DNA of 64,000 bases from Candidatus Aenigmatarchaeota archaeon (GCA_016193585.1 JACPRW010000004.1:1-64000), one strand, 5' to 3'. Shown: positions 47,747 to 58,068, counted from the stretch's first letter. Made by a program: numbers and translations. Notes: generated by a model not told the origin, from the sequence alone.

Positions 47747-48937
47747 CTACACGAGCATCGGGCCGAAGATGTTGAAAAGGAGCAGGAACAGCGCGATGCC
47801 TGAGACTGCCTTGACGAGGAGCGCGTTTTTCTGCACGCCGCCGAGCAGCTCCTCGAAGAGAAGCCCGCCGTCGAGCGGCTTGATGGGCAGTATGTTCACG
47901 ATGCCGATGCCGAGGTTCAGCACGAACACCCAGAAGAGGAGCGTGTACATACTATAGCCGAGAAGGTTGTAACTCACCGCAGGCGCGGCGGACGGGATGA
48001 GCACGCCGATGTACGGCTTGCCCGCCTGCCCGGGATGTTCTTGTAGTGTGACCGTATAGGCGCGTGCCGTCGCGGTTTCAATGACAGCGACCGGCTCGAA
48101 GACCTGCCCTTCCCCCAGGCGGCTCAGCGTCAGGTGCGGCACGACCCGTGCTTCCTCCGCAACAGCGATGGTGACCGTATCGCCTGGCTGGTGCGCAGCC
48201 ATCGCCGAGCTGAGAGCTGCCACCGAGGTGACCGGCATGCCGTCTATGGAAGTGACGAAACCGGTGACGTTGCTGCCGAACGAGGATGTTTCGTTGGCTG
48301 CAAACAGAATACCGGCAGGGCTGAATGCAACGAAGAGCAGCGACAGGAACAAGAGTGCTATGACCGAGATGAGTATGTTCGCGAAGCTTCCTGCTGCGTA
48401 GACTTTCATCCTGACCGTGCGCGCGGCGCGCTTGAGCTGCCGCTCATCCGGCTCGACGAACGCGCCGGGTATGATGACGAGGAGCAGCCATCCGAGCGAC
48501 TTGATCCGCACGTTGTGCAACCTGCACATGATGCCATGGAACACTTCGTGCGGCACGACGACACTGAAGATGGCGATGATCCAGACCCACCACGGAAGGA
48601 GAAGCAATCCCGGCTGGAGCTGCGCCTCGCCTGACGGATACGGCAGCACGAAGCGGACGCCCTCAGCATCCTTCCCCTGCAGTATGGTAAGGCTGCTGGT
48701 AGCGAGGAACGCCACGCCGGCAACGAGCGCGAGGACTGCGGTTGCAATGCCGAGGTAGGACATGACGTTCCAGAAGCGCTGGTGACGCTTCGTCATGCGG
48801 TCGATGGACGCCTTGCCCTTCTCGGTCCGCCTGATGAACATGACGCCCTGCAGCTTGACGTGCTTCCGGTCGCGGTAGACGAGCACTGCCATGAGAACAA
48901 TGAATGCGGCAAAAGAAATGATGTCCAGAACTGCCAT
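47747..48937 (-). CDS. site-2 protease family membrane metalloprotease (M50)
   Basis: VVPHEVFHGIMCRLHNVRIKSLGWLL (HExxH) and NILPIKPLDGGLL. Confidence 0.9.
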   Translation of the reverse strand: MAVLDIISFAAFIVLMAVLVYRDRKHVKLQGVMFIRRTEKGKASIDRMTKRHQRFWNVMSYLGIATAVLALVAGVAFLATSSLTILQGKDAEGVRFVLPYPSGEAQLQPGLLLLPWWVWIIAIFSVVVPHEVFHGIMCRLHNVRIKSLGWLLLVIIPGAFVEPDERQLKRAARTVRMKVYAAGSFANILISVIALLFLSLLFVAFSPAGILFAANETSSFGSNVTGFVTSIDGMPVTSVAALSSAMAAHQPGDTVTIAVAEEARVVPHLTLSRLGEGQVFEPVAVIETATARAYTVTLQEHPGQAGKPYIGVLIPSAAPAVSYNLLGYSMYTLLFWVFVLNLGIGIVNILPIKPLDGGLLFEELLGGVQKNALLVKAVSGIALFLLLFNIFGPMLV

Positions 48938-48972
48938 GCGTTATACATGCGCCAAAACGTTAATAAGCATTG

Positions 48973-50064
48973 TCATTTTGCACGGTATCGCACCTTCTCC
49001 GTCCGCTCCCAGCGCACAGGGATGCGGAACGCCCACTTGAGCGCGATGATGACCAGCACGCACGCCTGCAGGATGCCGTACGCAAGGAAGGTGAGCGGCG
49101 CCATCGCGCAATCACCGGCGCCGAGCTGCCGCGCGGCGATGAGATGGATAAGGAAGCCAAGTACAAAGGCTGCTGCTGCCAAGTCGTTTCCGGATGCAGC
49201 AAGTGTCAGGTACGCAAGCGAGAGCACTGGCGCGAGCAGAACGAGGAGCACAAGCGGCACGAGGAGGACAAACCTGCCGGTGAGTGCGGCGCCTGTTTCT
49301 GAAAGCCCGCCGTAGAGCCAGCGCTGCTGCTGGGTAAGGTAGCTACGCAGCGTGTAGGGCACCTGCTCGCGGCACGGCGCGTCAGCAAGCGAGACGTGAA
49401 TGCCCCGGCGTATAAGCCGCACCGAGAGGTTGATGTCCTCGGTGAGCCCCTGGCGGAAGCCACCGGCTTGCACGAGCGTCTTCCGGAAGATGATGAAATT
49501 CTTTCCCGGCAGCATCGCCGAACCTGCAAGGCGCACGGCGGCCGCGGCGAGGGGGTTGAAGAGCGCGAGCTGCAGGCGGCCGATATACGATACGATGCCT
49601 GCCTTGCTCGACGGAAGCACCGTGCCGGCACTCACCACGCAGCCGCTCGTTTCGTCAAGCGAGGCGACCAGGCTTCTGATGGTGTGCCGTTCGACGAGCG
49701 TGTCCGCGTCAAGGAAATACAGCAACTCGCCAGTAGCGGCACGCACCCCGTTGTTGAGCGCCGCTGCCTTGCCTCCGCCCCTGCTGATGATGACGTTGTC
49801 GGCGTATCGCCGCGCAATCGCTCGCGTAGTGTCCGTGCTGCTGTCAACGACGATGACTTCGAGTTTCGGGTAGCTCGATTTCCTGAGGCGCTTGAGCGCC
49901 GCCTCGATGACCTGCTCCTCGTTGCGCGAGGCGATGATTGCAGAAACCTTCGGCATGCGCCGCATCGTTGCAGGGGCGAAGCGCCGCGGCACGAGCATCA
50001 GAACGGCAAATAAGGCGTATACGACTGCAATCGCGAGGAGTAGCACCGAGAGCGCGTCGGACAT
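48973..50064 (-). CDS. GT2 family glycosyltransferase (membrane)
   Basis: KVSAIIASRNEEQVIEAALKRLRKSSYPKLEVIVVDSSTDTTRAIARRY. Confidence 0.9.
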   Translation of the reverse strand: MSDALSVLLLAIAVVYALFAVLMLVPRRFAPATMRRMPKVSAIIASRNEEQVIEAALKRLRKSSYPKLEVIVVDSSTDTTRAIARRYADNVIISRGGGKAAALNNGVRAATGELLYFLDADTLVERHTIRSLVASLDETSGCVVSAGTVLPSSKAGIVSYIGRLQLALFNPLAAAAVRLAGSAMLPGKNFIIFRKTLVQAGGFRQGLTEDINLSVRLIRRGIHVSLADAPCREQVPYTLRSYLTQQQRWLYGGLSETGAALTGRFVLLVPLVLLVLLAPVLSLAYLTLAASGNDLAAAAFVLGFLIHLIAARQLGAGDCAMAPLTFLAYGILQACVLVIIALKWAFRIPVRWERTEKVRYRAK

Positions 50065-50101
50065 GGTACGATTATTTATGTTTCATCGCTAATGTATCTG
50101 C

Positions 50102-51688
50102 ATGGTGGAGTTCTACACCTGGGCTGACAAGATAACCAGCGAACTCATAAACCGGGGCAACAGGCATGTGCTCCACGGCATGTGGACGCCCTCGGGCTTC
50201 TTCCACATAGGCAACGCGCGTACTGAACTGCTCATGCAGGCCCTGGTGAAGCAGGTGCTTGCCGAGCAGGGCGCAGACGTCACGCACAATTTCATTTTTG
50301 ACAACTTCGATGACTTCGACAAAGTGCCTGCAGGCTTTGATGCAAAGCGCTTCGCGCCGCATCTGGGCAGGCCGCTCAGGGAGGTGCCTTCCCCTGACGA
50401 TAACTTCGGCAGCTGGGCAGAATATTTGGAGAGCCACATCATCAATTACGCTGAGCTGTTTGGCGCCGCGCCCAACTTCATTTCCATGTATGACGAATAC
50501 AAGCACGGCAGGTACGACGAGGCGGTGCGCATCGTCCTCAATAATGCGCGGCAGGTGCGCGACATCTGGGTCCGCATCACGAAATCAGACAAGCCCGAAA
50601 ACTGGATCGCCGTCATGCCTGTTTGTGAAGGATGCAGCCGGTCCTCAACAACAACTGCGCTGGCATGGGACGGCGACATGCTGCGTTACGCATGCGACCA
50701 GGACAGGGGCTATTGCGCAGGCTGCGGCTACGAAGGCTCCCTGAAACCGGGAAAGGGCAACGTCAAGCTGCCGTGGCGTGTGCACTGGGCAGCAACGTGG
50801 TTCATCAACGGCACGACGTTCGAGCCTGCAGGCAAGGATCACTTTACGAAAGGAGGCTCTGTCGAGACGTCGCAGGCCTTCTGCAGGGAAATTTTCGGAA
50901 CGGAGCCGCCGCTCCAGCCGCCGTGCGAATTCATCCAGCTCGAGGGGAAAAAGATATCAGGTTCCAAAGGCAACGTCATCACGCTCCAGGACTGGCTCTC
51001 GGTCGCCGAGCCCGAACTGCTGCGCTTTATGCTTGTCTCGTACCAGCCGAACACCGTCATTGAGTTCAATCTCACCGACAAATTCCTGCTCCTTTCCAAC
51101 CGCTACGACGAGGCAGAGCGTGCGTATTTTGCAAAGGAACAATTGCCGGGAAAAAGGGTGATGCAGCTGAAGCGCCAGTACGAGCTCGCGCAGCTCCGCA
51201 TGCCCCGCCGGCCGGTGCAGATGCCGTACGATTTCGCGGCGTTCCTCGCGCAGCTCGAGCCATTCGAGGATTTCAGTAAGGCGCTAGCAATCCTGAAAAA
51301 AACGGGCCACGTGCAGCACGAGCTCTCGGGGGAAGAAACGGAACGGGTCAAGATGCGCCTCGAGCGCGCAAAGCGGTGGGTCGAGCACTACAACCCTGAA
51401 ATGAAACTGGTTATCAATGACACGGTCCCTGAAAGCATCAGGCAGGCACTGAGCCCGGGGCAGTGCACTGCCCTCCGCTTGCTGGCGAAGTCACTCCACA
51501 TCGGGATGACGCACGACGACCTGTATGCGTCGTTCTTCTCAATAGCAAAGGAGGCGAGCGTGCCGAGCAGCGAGTTCTTCAGGGCGGCGTATCAGGTGCT
51601 CATGAGCCGTGACGCAGGCCCGCGCCTCGCGCACCTCATCCTTTCGATAGGCATCATGCGCTCGAAGAAAATCCTGGAGCAGGTATGA
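50102..51688 (+). CDS. lysS: lysyl-tRNA synthetase, class I
   Basis: HGMWTPSGFFHIGNARTELL...KISGSKGNVITLQDWL. Confidence 0.95.
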   Translation: MVEFYTWADKITSELINRGNRHVLHGMWTPSGFFHIGNARTELLMQALVKQVLAEQGADVTHNFIFDNFDDFDKVPAGFDAKRFAPHLGRPLREVPSPDDNFGSWAEYLESHIINYAELFGAAPNFISMYDEYKHGRYDEAVRIVLNNARQVRDIWVRITKSDKPENWIAVMPVCEGCSRSSTTTALAWDGDMLRYACDQDRGYCAGCGYEGSLKPGKGNVKLPWRVHWAATWFINGTTFEPAGKDHFTKGGSVETSQAFCREIFGTEPPLQPPCEFIQLEGKKISGSKGNVITLQDWLSVAEPELLRFMLVSYQPNTVIEFNLTDKFLLLSNRYDEAERAYFAKEQLPGKRVMQLKRQYELAQLRMPRRPVQMPYDFAAFLAQLEPFEDFSKALAILKKTGHVQHELSGEETERVKMRLERAKRWVEHYNPEMKLVINDTVPESIRQALSPGQCTALRLLAKSLHIGMTHDDLYASFFSIAKEASVPSSEFFRAAYQVLMSRDAGPRLAHLILSIGIMRSKKILEQV

Positions 51689-51691
51689 GAT

Positions 51692-52096
51692 ATGAAGAAA
51701 TTTATAATAACCATATACCCATTGCAGGGAAATGAAAAAAAGATGGGAAAATTTCTTTCTGAAATTCCAAAAGCAATTAAGCAAATAGAAAAGGCTCACA
51801 GAACGGAAAAAGGGGATCAGATGTTTTTAGAAATTTATCGGGTTAGAAATAAACTAGTATATTGGGTCGGACACGAAACTATTGAAAAGGACGAAAAATA
51901 TAGAAAATTAAAAGTTTACAGATTTGTTAAAGGAAAGATTCGAACGATTAAAGAAAGTGAACGTAAAGAAGACAAACCTAGTTTTGCCTCTTCTGTCATG
52001 CGTTCAGTACGCTCGCGCCTCGGTCTGCCCGTCGCTTCCCGGATATGGTGCGGGCACTCGCAATGCCCGAATATACCGGGGCGCGCGTGCCAGTAA
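51692..52096 (+). CDS. hypothetical AT-rich ORF
   Basis: 134 aa; AT-rich compared with flanks; C-terminal part likely not original. Confidence 0.35.
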   Translation: MKKFIITIYPLQGNEKKMGKFLSEIPKAIKQIEKAHRTEKGDQMFLEIYRVRNKLVYWVGHETIEKDEKYRKLKVYRFVKGKIRTIKESERKEDKPSFASSVMRSVRSRLGLPVASRIWCGHSQCPNIPGRACQ

Positions 52097-52117
52097 TACG
52101 CCGTGTTCTCCGCTCTA

Positions 52118-53371
52118 TCAGGGCTTACTGATTCCTGCCGCCAGCTCCAGCGCTTTCTTCATGACGTCATGTCCTGCCATTCGTATGCCGCCCCTGCATG
52201 CGCTCTCGTTGAACGCAGGGACGCCGTTGGCACGCACTCCTTTCCCGCAGAATAGCACAGGCACCGGGTCCGCAGCATGCGCCCTGAGATTGCACGGCGT
52301 TGCGTGGTCGCCGGTGACGACCACGACAGCATCCGCAAGGTTTATGTGTTCTGCGAGCGTGCCGAAGAATTCCGCATCAATGCGCTCCAGCGCGCGCTTC
52401 TTCGCGTCCGCATCGCCCCGGTGCGCGTGCGTGTCCGTTTCCTTGATGTGCACGTAGAAGCTGTCGTACTTCCCGAAGGAAGCGCCGACGGCCATTGCAG
52501 CGTCGGCGAGATTTTCCGGAGTCTTCATGACGTCCATGCCGGCGAGCTTCCCGATGGCGCTTTCCACCGGCATGTCGGCAAGCAGCAGCCATCGCCCCTT
52601 CACTTTTCTTAATTTCGGCAGCGCACTGCTCGCGCTGCGCATGAGAAGCGTGTTTGCTTGGGGCATTTCCTTCCGAAGCCGCTCTTTGTTCACCGGGTGC
52701 GCGGCAAGCAACGATTCCGCCTGTTCCACGTACGCATTCACGGCATCAGCAGTTCTCTTGGCTGCAGCAGTCCTGCCCAGCGGCTCGCACCGTATTTTCT
52801 TGAGCACTTTTCCCTGCACCGGAAGCGAGGTCGATACGTTCCCTCGCACGATACGGTACCCCGGGTGCGTGTTGGATACGTCGGAAGAAAGCGCCGTGCC
52901 CGACAGTATGAGCACGCCCCGGTATCCCTTGGTCCGCACGAACCGCGCCTTCACCCCGCTAACTTCGGTGAGCGGCGCAAGAGCCTGCGCAAGCGCTACG
53001 GCTTCGTCGTCAGCAAGTTTTCCGCCTTGTATGTCGGTTATGGTATCCTGTTCAGCTGTCGCGAAATTGACCCGCATGATGACGTCGCCTCTATTGAACG
53101 GCACGCCGTACCCGTACGCCTCGAGGACGCCGCGGCCAGTGTAGTGTTTGAACACGTCATAGCCGAGCAGCGCAAGCATGCCCTGGTCTGATTCCGGGGC
53201 GATGCCTTCCGGCAGTATGGTCACGAGCCCTGCAATGCCCTGCGACGCGAGCGAGTCGAGGTGCGGCGTGTGCGCTGCCTCGAGCGGCGTCTTGTTGCCT
53301 AATGCCGGCAGCGGCCGGTCGCCCAGGCCGTCGAGCACCACGAAAATTATTTTGCTCTTCTGTACACTCAT
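52118..53371 (-). CDS. apgM: 2,3-bisphosphoglycerate-independent phosphoglycerate mutase, archaeal type
   Basis: MSVQKSKIIFVVLDGLGDRPLPALGNKTPLEAAHTPHLDSLASQGIAGLVTILPEGIAPESDQGMLALLGYD. Confidence 0.95.
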   Translation of the reverse strand: MSVQKSKIIFVVLDGLGDRPLPALGNKTPLEAAHTPHLDSLASQGIAGLVTILPEGIAPESDQGMLALLGYDVFKHYTGRGVLEAYGYGVPFNRGDVIMRVNFATAEQDTITDIQGGKLADDEAVALAQALAPLTEVSGVKARFVRTKGYRGVLILSGTALSSDVSNTHPGYRIVRGNVSTSLPVQGKVLKKIRCEPLGRTAAAKRTADAVNAYVEQAESLLAAHPVNKERLRKEMPQANTLLMRSASSALPKLRKVKGRWLLLADMPVESAIGKLAGMDVMKTPENLADAAMAVGASFGKYDSFYVHIKETDTHAHRGDADAKKRALERIDAEFFGTLAEHINLADAVVVVTGDHATPCNLRAHAADPVPVLFCGKGVRANGVPAFNESACRGGIRMAGHDVMKKALELAAGISKP

Positions 53372-53402
53372 GCGTAATCGCCAGTTGTCAGAAAAACGTC
53401 CA

Positions 53403-54671
53403 TTACCCGAACGGCGAGGCAAACGTCGCCCGTTCGCCGAGCATCTCCTCGATGCGCAGCAGCCGGTTGTATTTCGCGGCCCGCTCGGCGCGCGCCGGCG
53501 CGCCGGTCTTGATCTGGCCGCAGCCAAGGCCGACGGCAAGGTCGGCGATGAACGTGTCTTCCGTTTCTCCTGAGCGGTGCGAGACGACGACGCGCCAGGT
53601 GCTGCCGAAGGCGCGCTTCGCCGCGGCGAGCGCCTCCGTCACCGTGCCGATCTGGTTCACCTTGAGCAGCAGCGCATTGCACGACTGCTGCTGAAGCGCC
53701 ACGTCGATCCGCTTCACATTGGTTGTCAGCAAATCGTCGCCGACAACTTGCAGTTTCCTGTGCGCTCTCGTGAATGCGGCGAATGACGCGAAATCCTCTT
53801 CGTCGAACGGGTCCTCGACCGATATGATAGGAAATGTTTCGATAAGCGACGCGTAGAAATCGAGCAGCTCCTCTGCTGATTTCCTTCCCTCGATGAGGTA
53901 CGTGCCGTTGTCGTAGAAGCTTGACGCCGCGCAGTCAAGGCCGAGGCCGATGCGGTCCTGGTAGCCCAGTTCCTCAATCGATGCGGCGATGACCTCGAGC
54001 GCCTTCTCGGTGCTGTCGATGTGCGGCACGAAGCCGCCCTCGTCGCCGACGTTGATTGAGCTGCTGCCATAGACGAGCTTTAGTTCCTGTTTCAGGTGCT
54101 GGTACACGTCAGCGGCCATGAAGAGCGCCTCGCTGAAATGCGCTGCCCGGTGCGGGATGAGCATGAATTCCTGCACCGCAAGCTTCGAGCCCGCGTGCCT
54201 GCCGCCGTTGATGATGTTGAGCTGGGGACAGGGAAGCGCATAGTTCGATGCAGTTTCCTTATAATATAGCTCGTACAGATACGCAAACAGCTGCTTTCCT
54301 TGAACGAGCGCTGCAAGCCGCGCGGCTGCCATGCTCACGCCGACGAGCGCATTGGCGCCCAGATTCGACTTGTCGGGCGTGCCGTCGAGTTCGATGAGCG
54401 TCGCGTCGATAGCTTCCTGGTTTTCGCAGTCGGCGGCCGTAAGCTTCGGCGCGATGACGTTCTGCACGTTGGCGGCCGCCTTCCTGACGCCCCTGCCGAA
54501 CAGCCTGCTGCCGCCGTCCCGCAGCTCGTGCGCCTCGTGCCTGCCGGTGGACGCGCCGCTCGGCACCATCGCTACGGCGCTCGCGCTCCCGGCGTGCATT
54601 TCCACCTCGAGCGTCGGGTTGCCGCGTGAATCGAGGATTTCGCGCGCAAGAACTTTGGTAATCGCGGTCAT
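53403..54671 (-). CDS. eno: enolase
   Basis: ILDSRGNPTLEVEM..GASTGRHEAHELRDG..VVSHRSGETEDTFIADLAVGLGCGQIKTGAPARAERAAKYNRLLRIEE. Confidence 0.97.
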   Translation of the reverse strand: MTAITKVLAREILDSRGNPTLEVEMHAGSASAVAMVPSGASTGRHEAHELRDGGSRLFGRGVRKAAANVQNVIAPKLTAADCENQEAIDATLIELDGTPDKSNLGANALVGVSMAAARLAALVQGKQLFAYLYELYYKETASNYALPCPQLNIINGGRHAGSKLAVQEFMLIPHRAAHFSEALFMAADVYQHLKQELKLVYGSSSINVGDEGGFVPHIDSTEKALEVIAASIEELGYQDRIGLGLDCAASSFYDNGTYLIEGRKSAEELLDFYASLIETFPIISVEDPFDEEDFASFAAFTRAHRKLQVVGDDLLTTNVKRIDVALQQQSCNALLLKVNQIGTVTEALAAAKRAFGSTWRVVVSHRSGETEDTFIADLAVGLGCGQIKTGAPARAERAAKYNRLLRIEEMLGERATFASPFG

Positions 54672-54717
54672 GCAATCAACATTGGTGAGAAAACATTAAA
54701 AACAACAAGAGGAGTAG

Positions 54718-55809
54718 CTACTGCGTAAATTTGCTCAAGCTCTTCATGGCGTGCAGTTTTTCCTTGTCCCCCACTTTGGCATTTTCTATCGCGCTTCTGA
54801 GCAGTCCTATAGTGTTATCATAATGCCTCTTGTTAATTTCATAAGGAACACCGTCTTTTCCTCCTACCGCATACGAAAACTTCACCGGGTCGTCCCAGCT
54901 CGGCTCAGCGCCGTAGACCAGGTGCGATATCAGCGCAAGCGCGCGGATTGCCTTCGGCCCGATGCCGCGGAGCGCGAGCAGCTCCTCGTAGTTCGCCGGC
55001 TGCAGCTCGTGCGCTTTCGCCAGCGCAGCCATCGTCGGCTTCGAAAGGTGGAACGTGTGGCGCGCATCCATGACGAGCGTCTTGACGCTCGTTCCGGTGA
55101 ACGCATCAAGCGATTGTTGCCCGCCTGAAATCAGCCGCATGATGTTGCCGGTTTCCTGCACGATGTCAACGGAAATCTTCCGCGCCTCATCGCTCACCAC
55201 CGACGTCATGTCGAGGACATTCCGCTCGCGCTTGTCGCAGCAGATGGCGGTATGCGGTTCGTCAATGAATGCCTTCACGTTCGACGAGAGCCAGTGGTAG
55301 CGGCGCGCGTATTTCGTTGATGCGTTCATGCCCTGCTGGATGACCGCCCATGAGCCTTTTTCAGTAAAGACGAACGCGTGATGGTAGAGCTGATACGAAT
55401 CCTGGATAGCGGTGCTGTCGACCTTGGCAGACATTCGTGAAGCATGAACAAGCTTTTCGGCATTCGCAACGCCCAGTGCATCGCCGAGCTGCACGATTTC
55501 CTCAGGCGCTTTCCTGCTCGTCTTGCCCTTGCCGCCGGCAGCCTTGATGCCGAGGTCCGCTTCGTTGAGCGCTTCCTTGAGCGCGCCGGTGACCGTCGTC
55601 GTCAATCCAGAACTGTGAAAATCAAAGCCTAATACACATCCAAATGCCTGAAAGAAAAATGGGTCGGAAAGCCTTTTAAGAAATTCTTCCTGACCATACT
55701 CATAAATTAGAATCTCGCTTATGACCGAAGATAAATCTTTCATCCTAGTAAATAACCATGGCGGACATCGCCCCTCGTGCAATGGCAAATGCGCGACGCC
55801 GGTTTTCAT
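54718..55809 (-). CDS. DUF763 family protein
   Basis: MKTGVAHLPLHEGRCPPWLFTRM...FSYAVGGKDGVPYEINKRHYDNTIGLLRSAIENAKVG. Confidence 0.85.
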   Translation of the reverse strand: MKTGVAHLPLHEGRCPPWLFTRMKDLSSVISEILIYEYGQEEFLKRLSDPFFFQAFGCVLGFDFHSSGLTTTVTGALKEALNEADLGIKAAGGKGKTSRKAPEEIVQLGDALGVANAEKLVHASRMSAKVDSTAIQDSYQLYHHAFVFTEKGSWAVIQQGMNASTKYARRYHWLSSNVKAFIDEPHTAICCDKRERNVLDMTSVVSDEARKISVDIVQETGNIMRLISGGQQSLDAFTGTSVKTLVMDARHTFHLSKPTMAALAKAHELQPANYEELLALRGIGPKAIRALALISHLVYGAEPSWDDPVKFSYAVGGKDGVPYEINKRHYDNTIGLLRSAIENAKVGDKEKLHAMKSLSKFTQ

Positions 55810-55839
55810 AACGCTAATAGAAGGCGGATTACCTTAAGC

Positions 55840-56277
55840 TTATCGTGTCTTCGCAATCATGTCATTCGCAGCCTCGAGCGCCTGCTTGTGGGCATCGTAG
55901 CGCAGCAACTGGAGCGCTTCGTCGAAGGAAACCCACCTGAACTCGTCGTGCTCGTCCGAGAGAGTAACGTGCCCTTGCTCGTATCTCACGAGGTACACGC
56001 TCTGCTGCGCGCCGCGGAACGGCGACGCGAAGTCCTCGGGATAGTCATACGAAATCGTGTACGGCACCCTGCCGACCACCGCGAGGTGCGTGAGCCCCGT
56101 CTCCTCGGCAAGCTCGCGCAGCAGCGCCGCCTCGTCGCCCTCGCCGGGGTTGACGCCGCCCTTCGGCAGCTCCCATCCCTGCCAGTGCAGCTTGCGGTGC
56201 ATGAGCAGGAACTCAGGCTCGCCGCCGCCCATCCTAAAGATGACGCCCATGACCCCCTTGCGGATTTTCATACGCAT
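55840..56277 (-). CDS. NUDIX hydrolase
   Basis: Nudix box GGVNPGEGDEAALLRELAEETGL. Confidence 0.95.
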   Translation of the reverse strand: MRMKIRKGVMGVIFRMGGGEPEFLLMHRKLHWQGWELPKGGVNPGEGDEAALLRELAEETGLTHLAVVGRVPYTISYDYPEDFASPFRGAQQSVYLVRYEQGHVTLSDEHDEFRWVSFDEALQLLRYDAHKQALEAANDMIAKTR

Positions 56278-56377
56278 ACTTCTTTCCTATGTATAAATTG
56301 TTGCTGATGCTGCAGCGGCACGATGATTTTTCTGAGCGTGCGGACCAAGAGAAAAAGGTTTGTACATTGCCCCTCGG

Positions 56378-56605
56378 CTACTCAAGAAGATGGAGAAATT
56401 CTTCCTTCACGAGCCCTGATTGCTTAATAATCGACAGTAACGTCTTCTTGGAAATCTCTTTGTGGTTTGGCACGGTAAGGCGCCTGTGCGGCGGTTCCCT
56501 GTGGCGCAAAATCATGTGGCTGCCTGTCTGGTGGTCGATTTCATAACCTATTTTTTAAAGAGCTCGCACGACATCTTTTCCAGAAAGAACAGGCAGCTTA
56601 GGCAC
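56378..56605 (-). pseudogene. HicA toxin with in-frame TAA
   Basis: VPKLPVLSGKDVVRAL*KIGYEIDHQTGSHMILRHREPPHRRLTVPNHKEISKKTLLSIIKQSGLVKEEFLHLLE. Confidence 0.85.
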
Positions 56606-56819
56606 GTACCTCTACCACTTCTTCTTCAATCGAAGGTGGAATAGGCTCGTTGTGTTTCTTCAGGCTTGTCAAATAGCCTTCTATAGCATCCCGGATATTC
56701 TTAACAGCTTCCCCGCGTGTTTTTCCCTGGGAAATACAACCGGGTAACGTAGGGCACGCTACTGCATACATGCCATCCTCGTCCTCCTCGATAACAATCC
56801 TGAATTTCATACGACTCAC
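56598..56819 (-). CDS. HicB antitoxin
   Basis: FRIVIEEDEDGMYAVACPTLPGCISQGKTRGEAVKNIRDAIEGYL. Confidence 0.9.
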   Translation of the reverse strand: MSRMKFRIVIEEDEDGMYAVACPTLPGCISQGKTRGEAVKNIRDAIEGYLTSLKKHNEPIPPSIEEEVVEVRA

Positions 56820-56940
56820 TGTATATCCCCTGCAAAAGTGTATTTAAACGTAACCTACGTAACCGTCCACTCCCGTTGATGCACATGCCTATCAATGAGA
56901 ATGCCGGACATAGGTGGATAGCTCATCATCATATTTTTAC

Positions 56941-57123
56941 TTAGAAAAAATCAGCAATCACTAATGACTTGACAGGTGACCCTACAGTGTCTCTGAGCTT
57001 CCGAACCTTCCGTATGAGTCCTTTCTCCTCTTCCGAGACATTCTCATGCTTCGACAAATCCTCAAGAAACGCCTTCACCTCGCTGTTCGTCAGCTCGGGC
57101 ATCGGCCTGATGAACTTGGCCAT
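56941..57123 (-). CDS. small hypothetical protein
   Basis: 60 aa, MAKFIRPMPELTNSEVKAFLEDLSKHENVSEEEKGLIRKVRKLRDTVG. Confidence 0.4.
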   Translation of the reverse strand: MAKFIRPMPELTNSEVKAFLEDLSKHENVSEEEKGLIRKVRKLRDTVGSPVKSLVIADFF

Positions 57124-57216
57124 AAAACCACAACTACTCCTGCTACTTCTTATGAACTATCTCAACAACAAAAATTAAATGGTATTTAACCTACGATGAG
57201 ACTAAGCTTTCACTTA

Positions 57217-57307
57217 TAGCAGGTTCTAATAATATCGGAACTTTTCATTCGAACCTGCTATACTGTATGTTCAGCATAAAATGTTCCAAAATCAACTGAA
57301 CATACTA
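57217..57307. repeat. twin-hairpin element, family A copy 3 (91 bp, flanked by TTA/TTA)
   Basis: Near-identical to 1261-1351 and 10896-10986. Confidence 0.9.
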
Positions 57308-57463
57308 TTACAATTAGTAACCTGATAGAATTATTGAACATCTTTCCCTGAAAACTTTTGTTGAGATGTGTGATGAGTTCCTTTCAATGGAAAATATAGA
57401 CAAATGAAATTTTACAATCTTCAATGAATTCATCATTTATAGACTAAAAATGTATTGAAGTCA

Positions 57464-57997
57464 TTAGATATTTCTAAATTCTAGATTATCTCTATACAAT
57501 ATTTCCTTCCATACTGGATGCTCGCCTTTCTCAATATCTAAGAGTACAGTAGGAGTTTTACCTATGATTTGTATTATTGAATAAAATGCGTAATCTAAAT
57601 CCTGAAGCCACGAGTTCCATATAAAATCTATTTTTTCACGATGTTGTAAAAACCCTTTATTATTTTTTATTTTTTCTAAGGCTTTGATAGAATCATCTGA
57701 ATATCTAAAATTATGCCCTTCATCGTAATTATCAATAATAGCTTCCAATCTTACATTTTTTGAGAAAAGTGGCTTAATGACTTTACAATTATCGAATAAT
57801 TTCTTCAAATCATGACCATATTTTCTTTTAATCTCTTTGTCGGTAAGACTCCTTTTTTCCATGATAAACGATTTCAAACATTTCTCTAGAGATTGAGACC
57901 CCATATTTATTGCGTGAAACGGAAATGAATTGTGAAAAAGCAGTCTAGCGACAATATAGTCAATTGTACCAATCGATAACATAGTTATTGACGACAT
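57464..57997 (-). CDS. stand-alone HEPN-like protein
   Basis: HAINMGSQSLEKCLKSFIMEKRSLTDKEIKRKYGHDLKKLF; AT-rich. Confidence 0.5.
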   Translation of the reverse strand: MSSITMLSIGTIDYIVARLLFHNSFPFHAINMGSQSLEKCLKSFIMEKRSLTDKEIKRKYGHDLKKLFDNCKVIKPLFSKNVRLEAIIDNYDEGHNFRYSDDSIKALEKIKNNKGFLQHREKIDFIWNSWLQDLDYAFYSIIQIIGKTPTVLLDIEKGEHPVWKEILYRDNLEFRNI

Positions 57998-58068
57998 ATA
58001 CAGAAATTAATCCATTAGTCTTCTAAAAGAGTTCAATTTTCGGGCTGTATATATCCCAAAAAAATAAT

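Noticed and set aside
38671-50013. Long antisense ORFs opposite secretion ATPase, GT and protease genes (e.g. 39256-40179, 45091-46203, 49396-50013)
   Set aside because: Shadow ORFs; the opposite strand carries recognisable conserved proteins.
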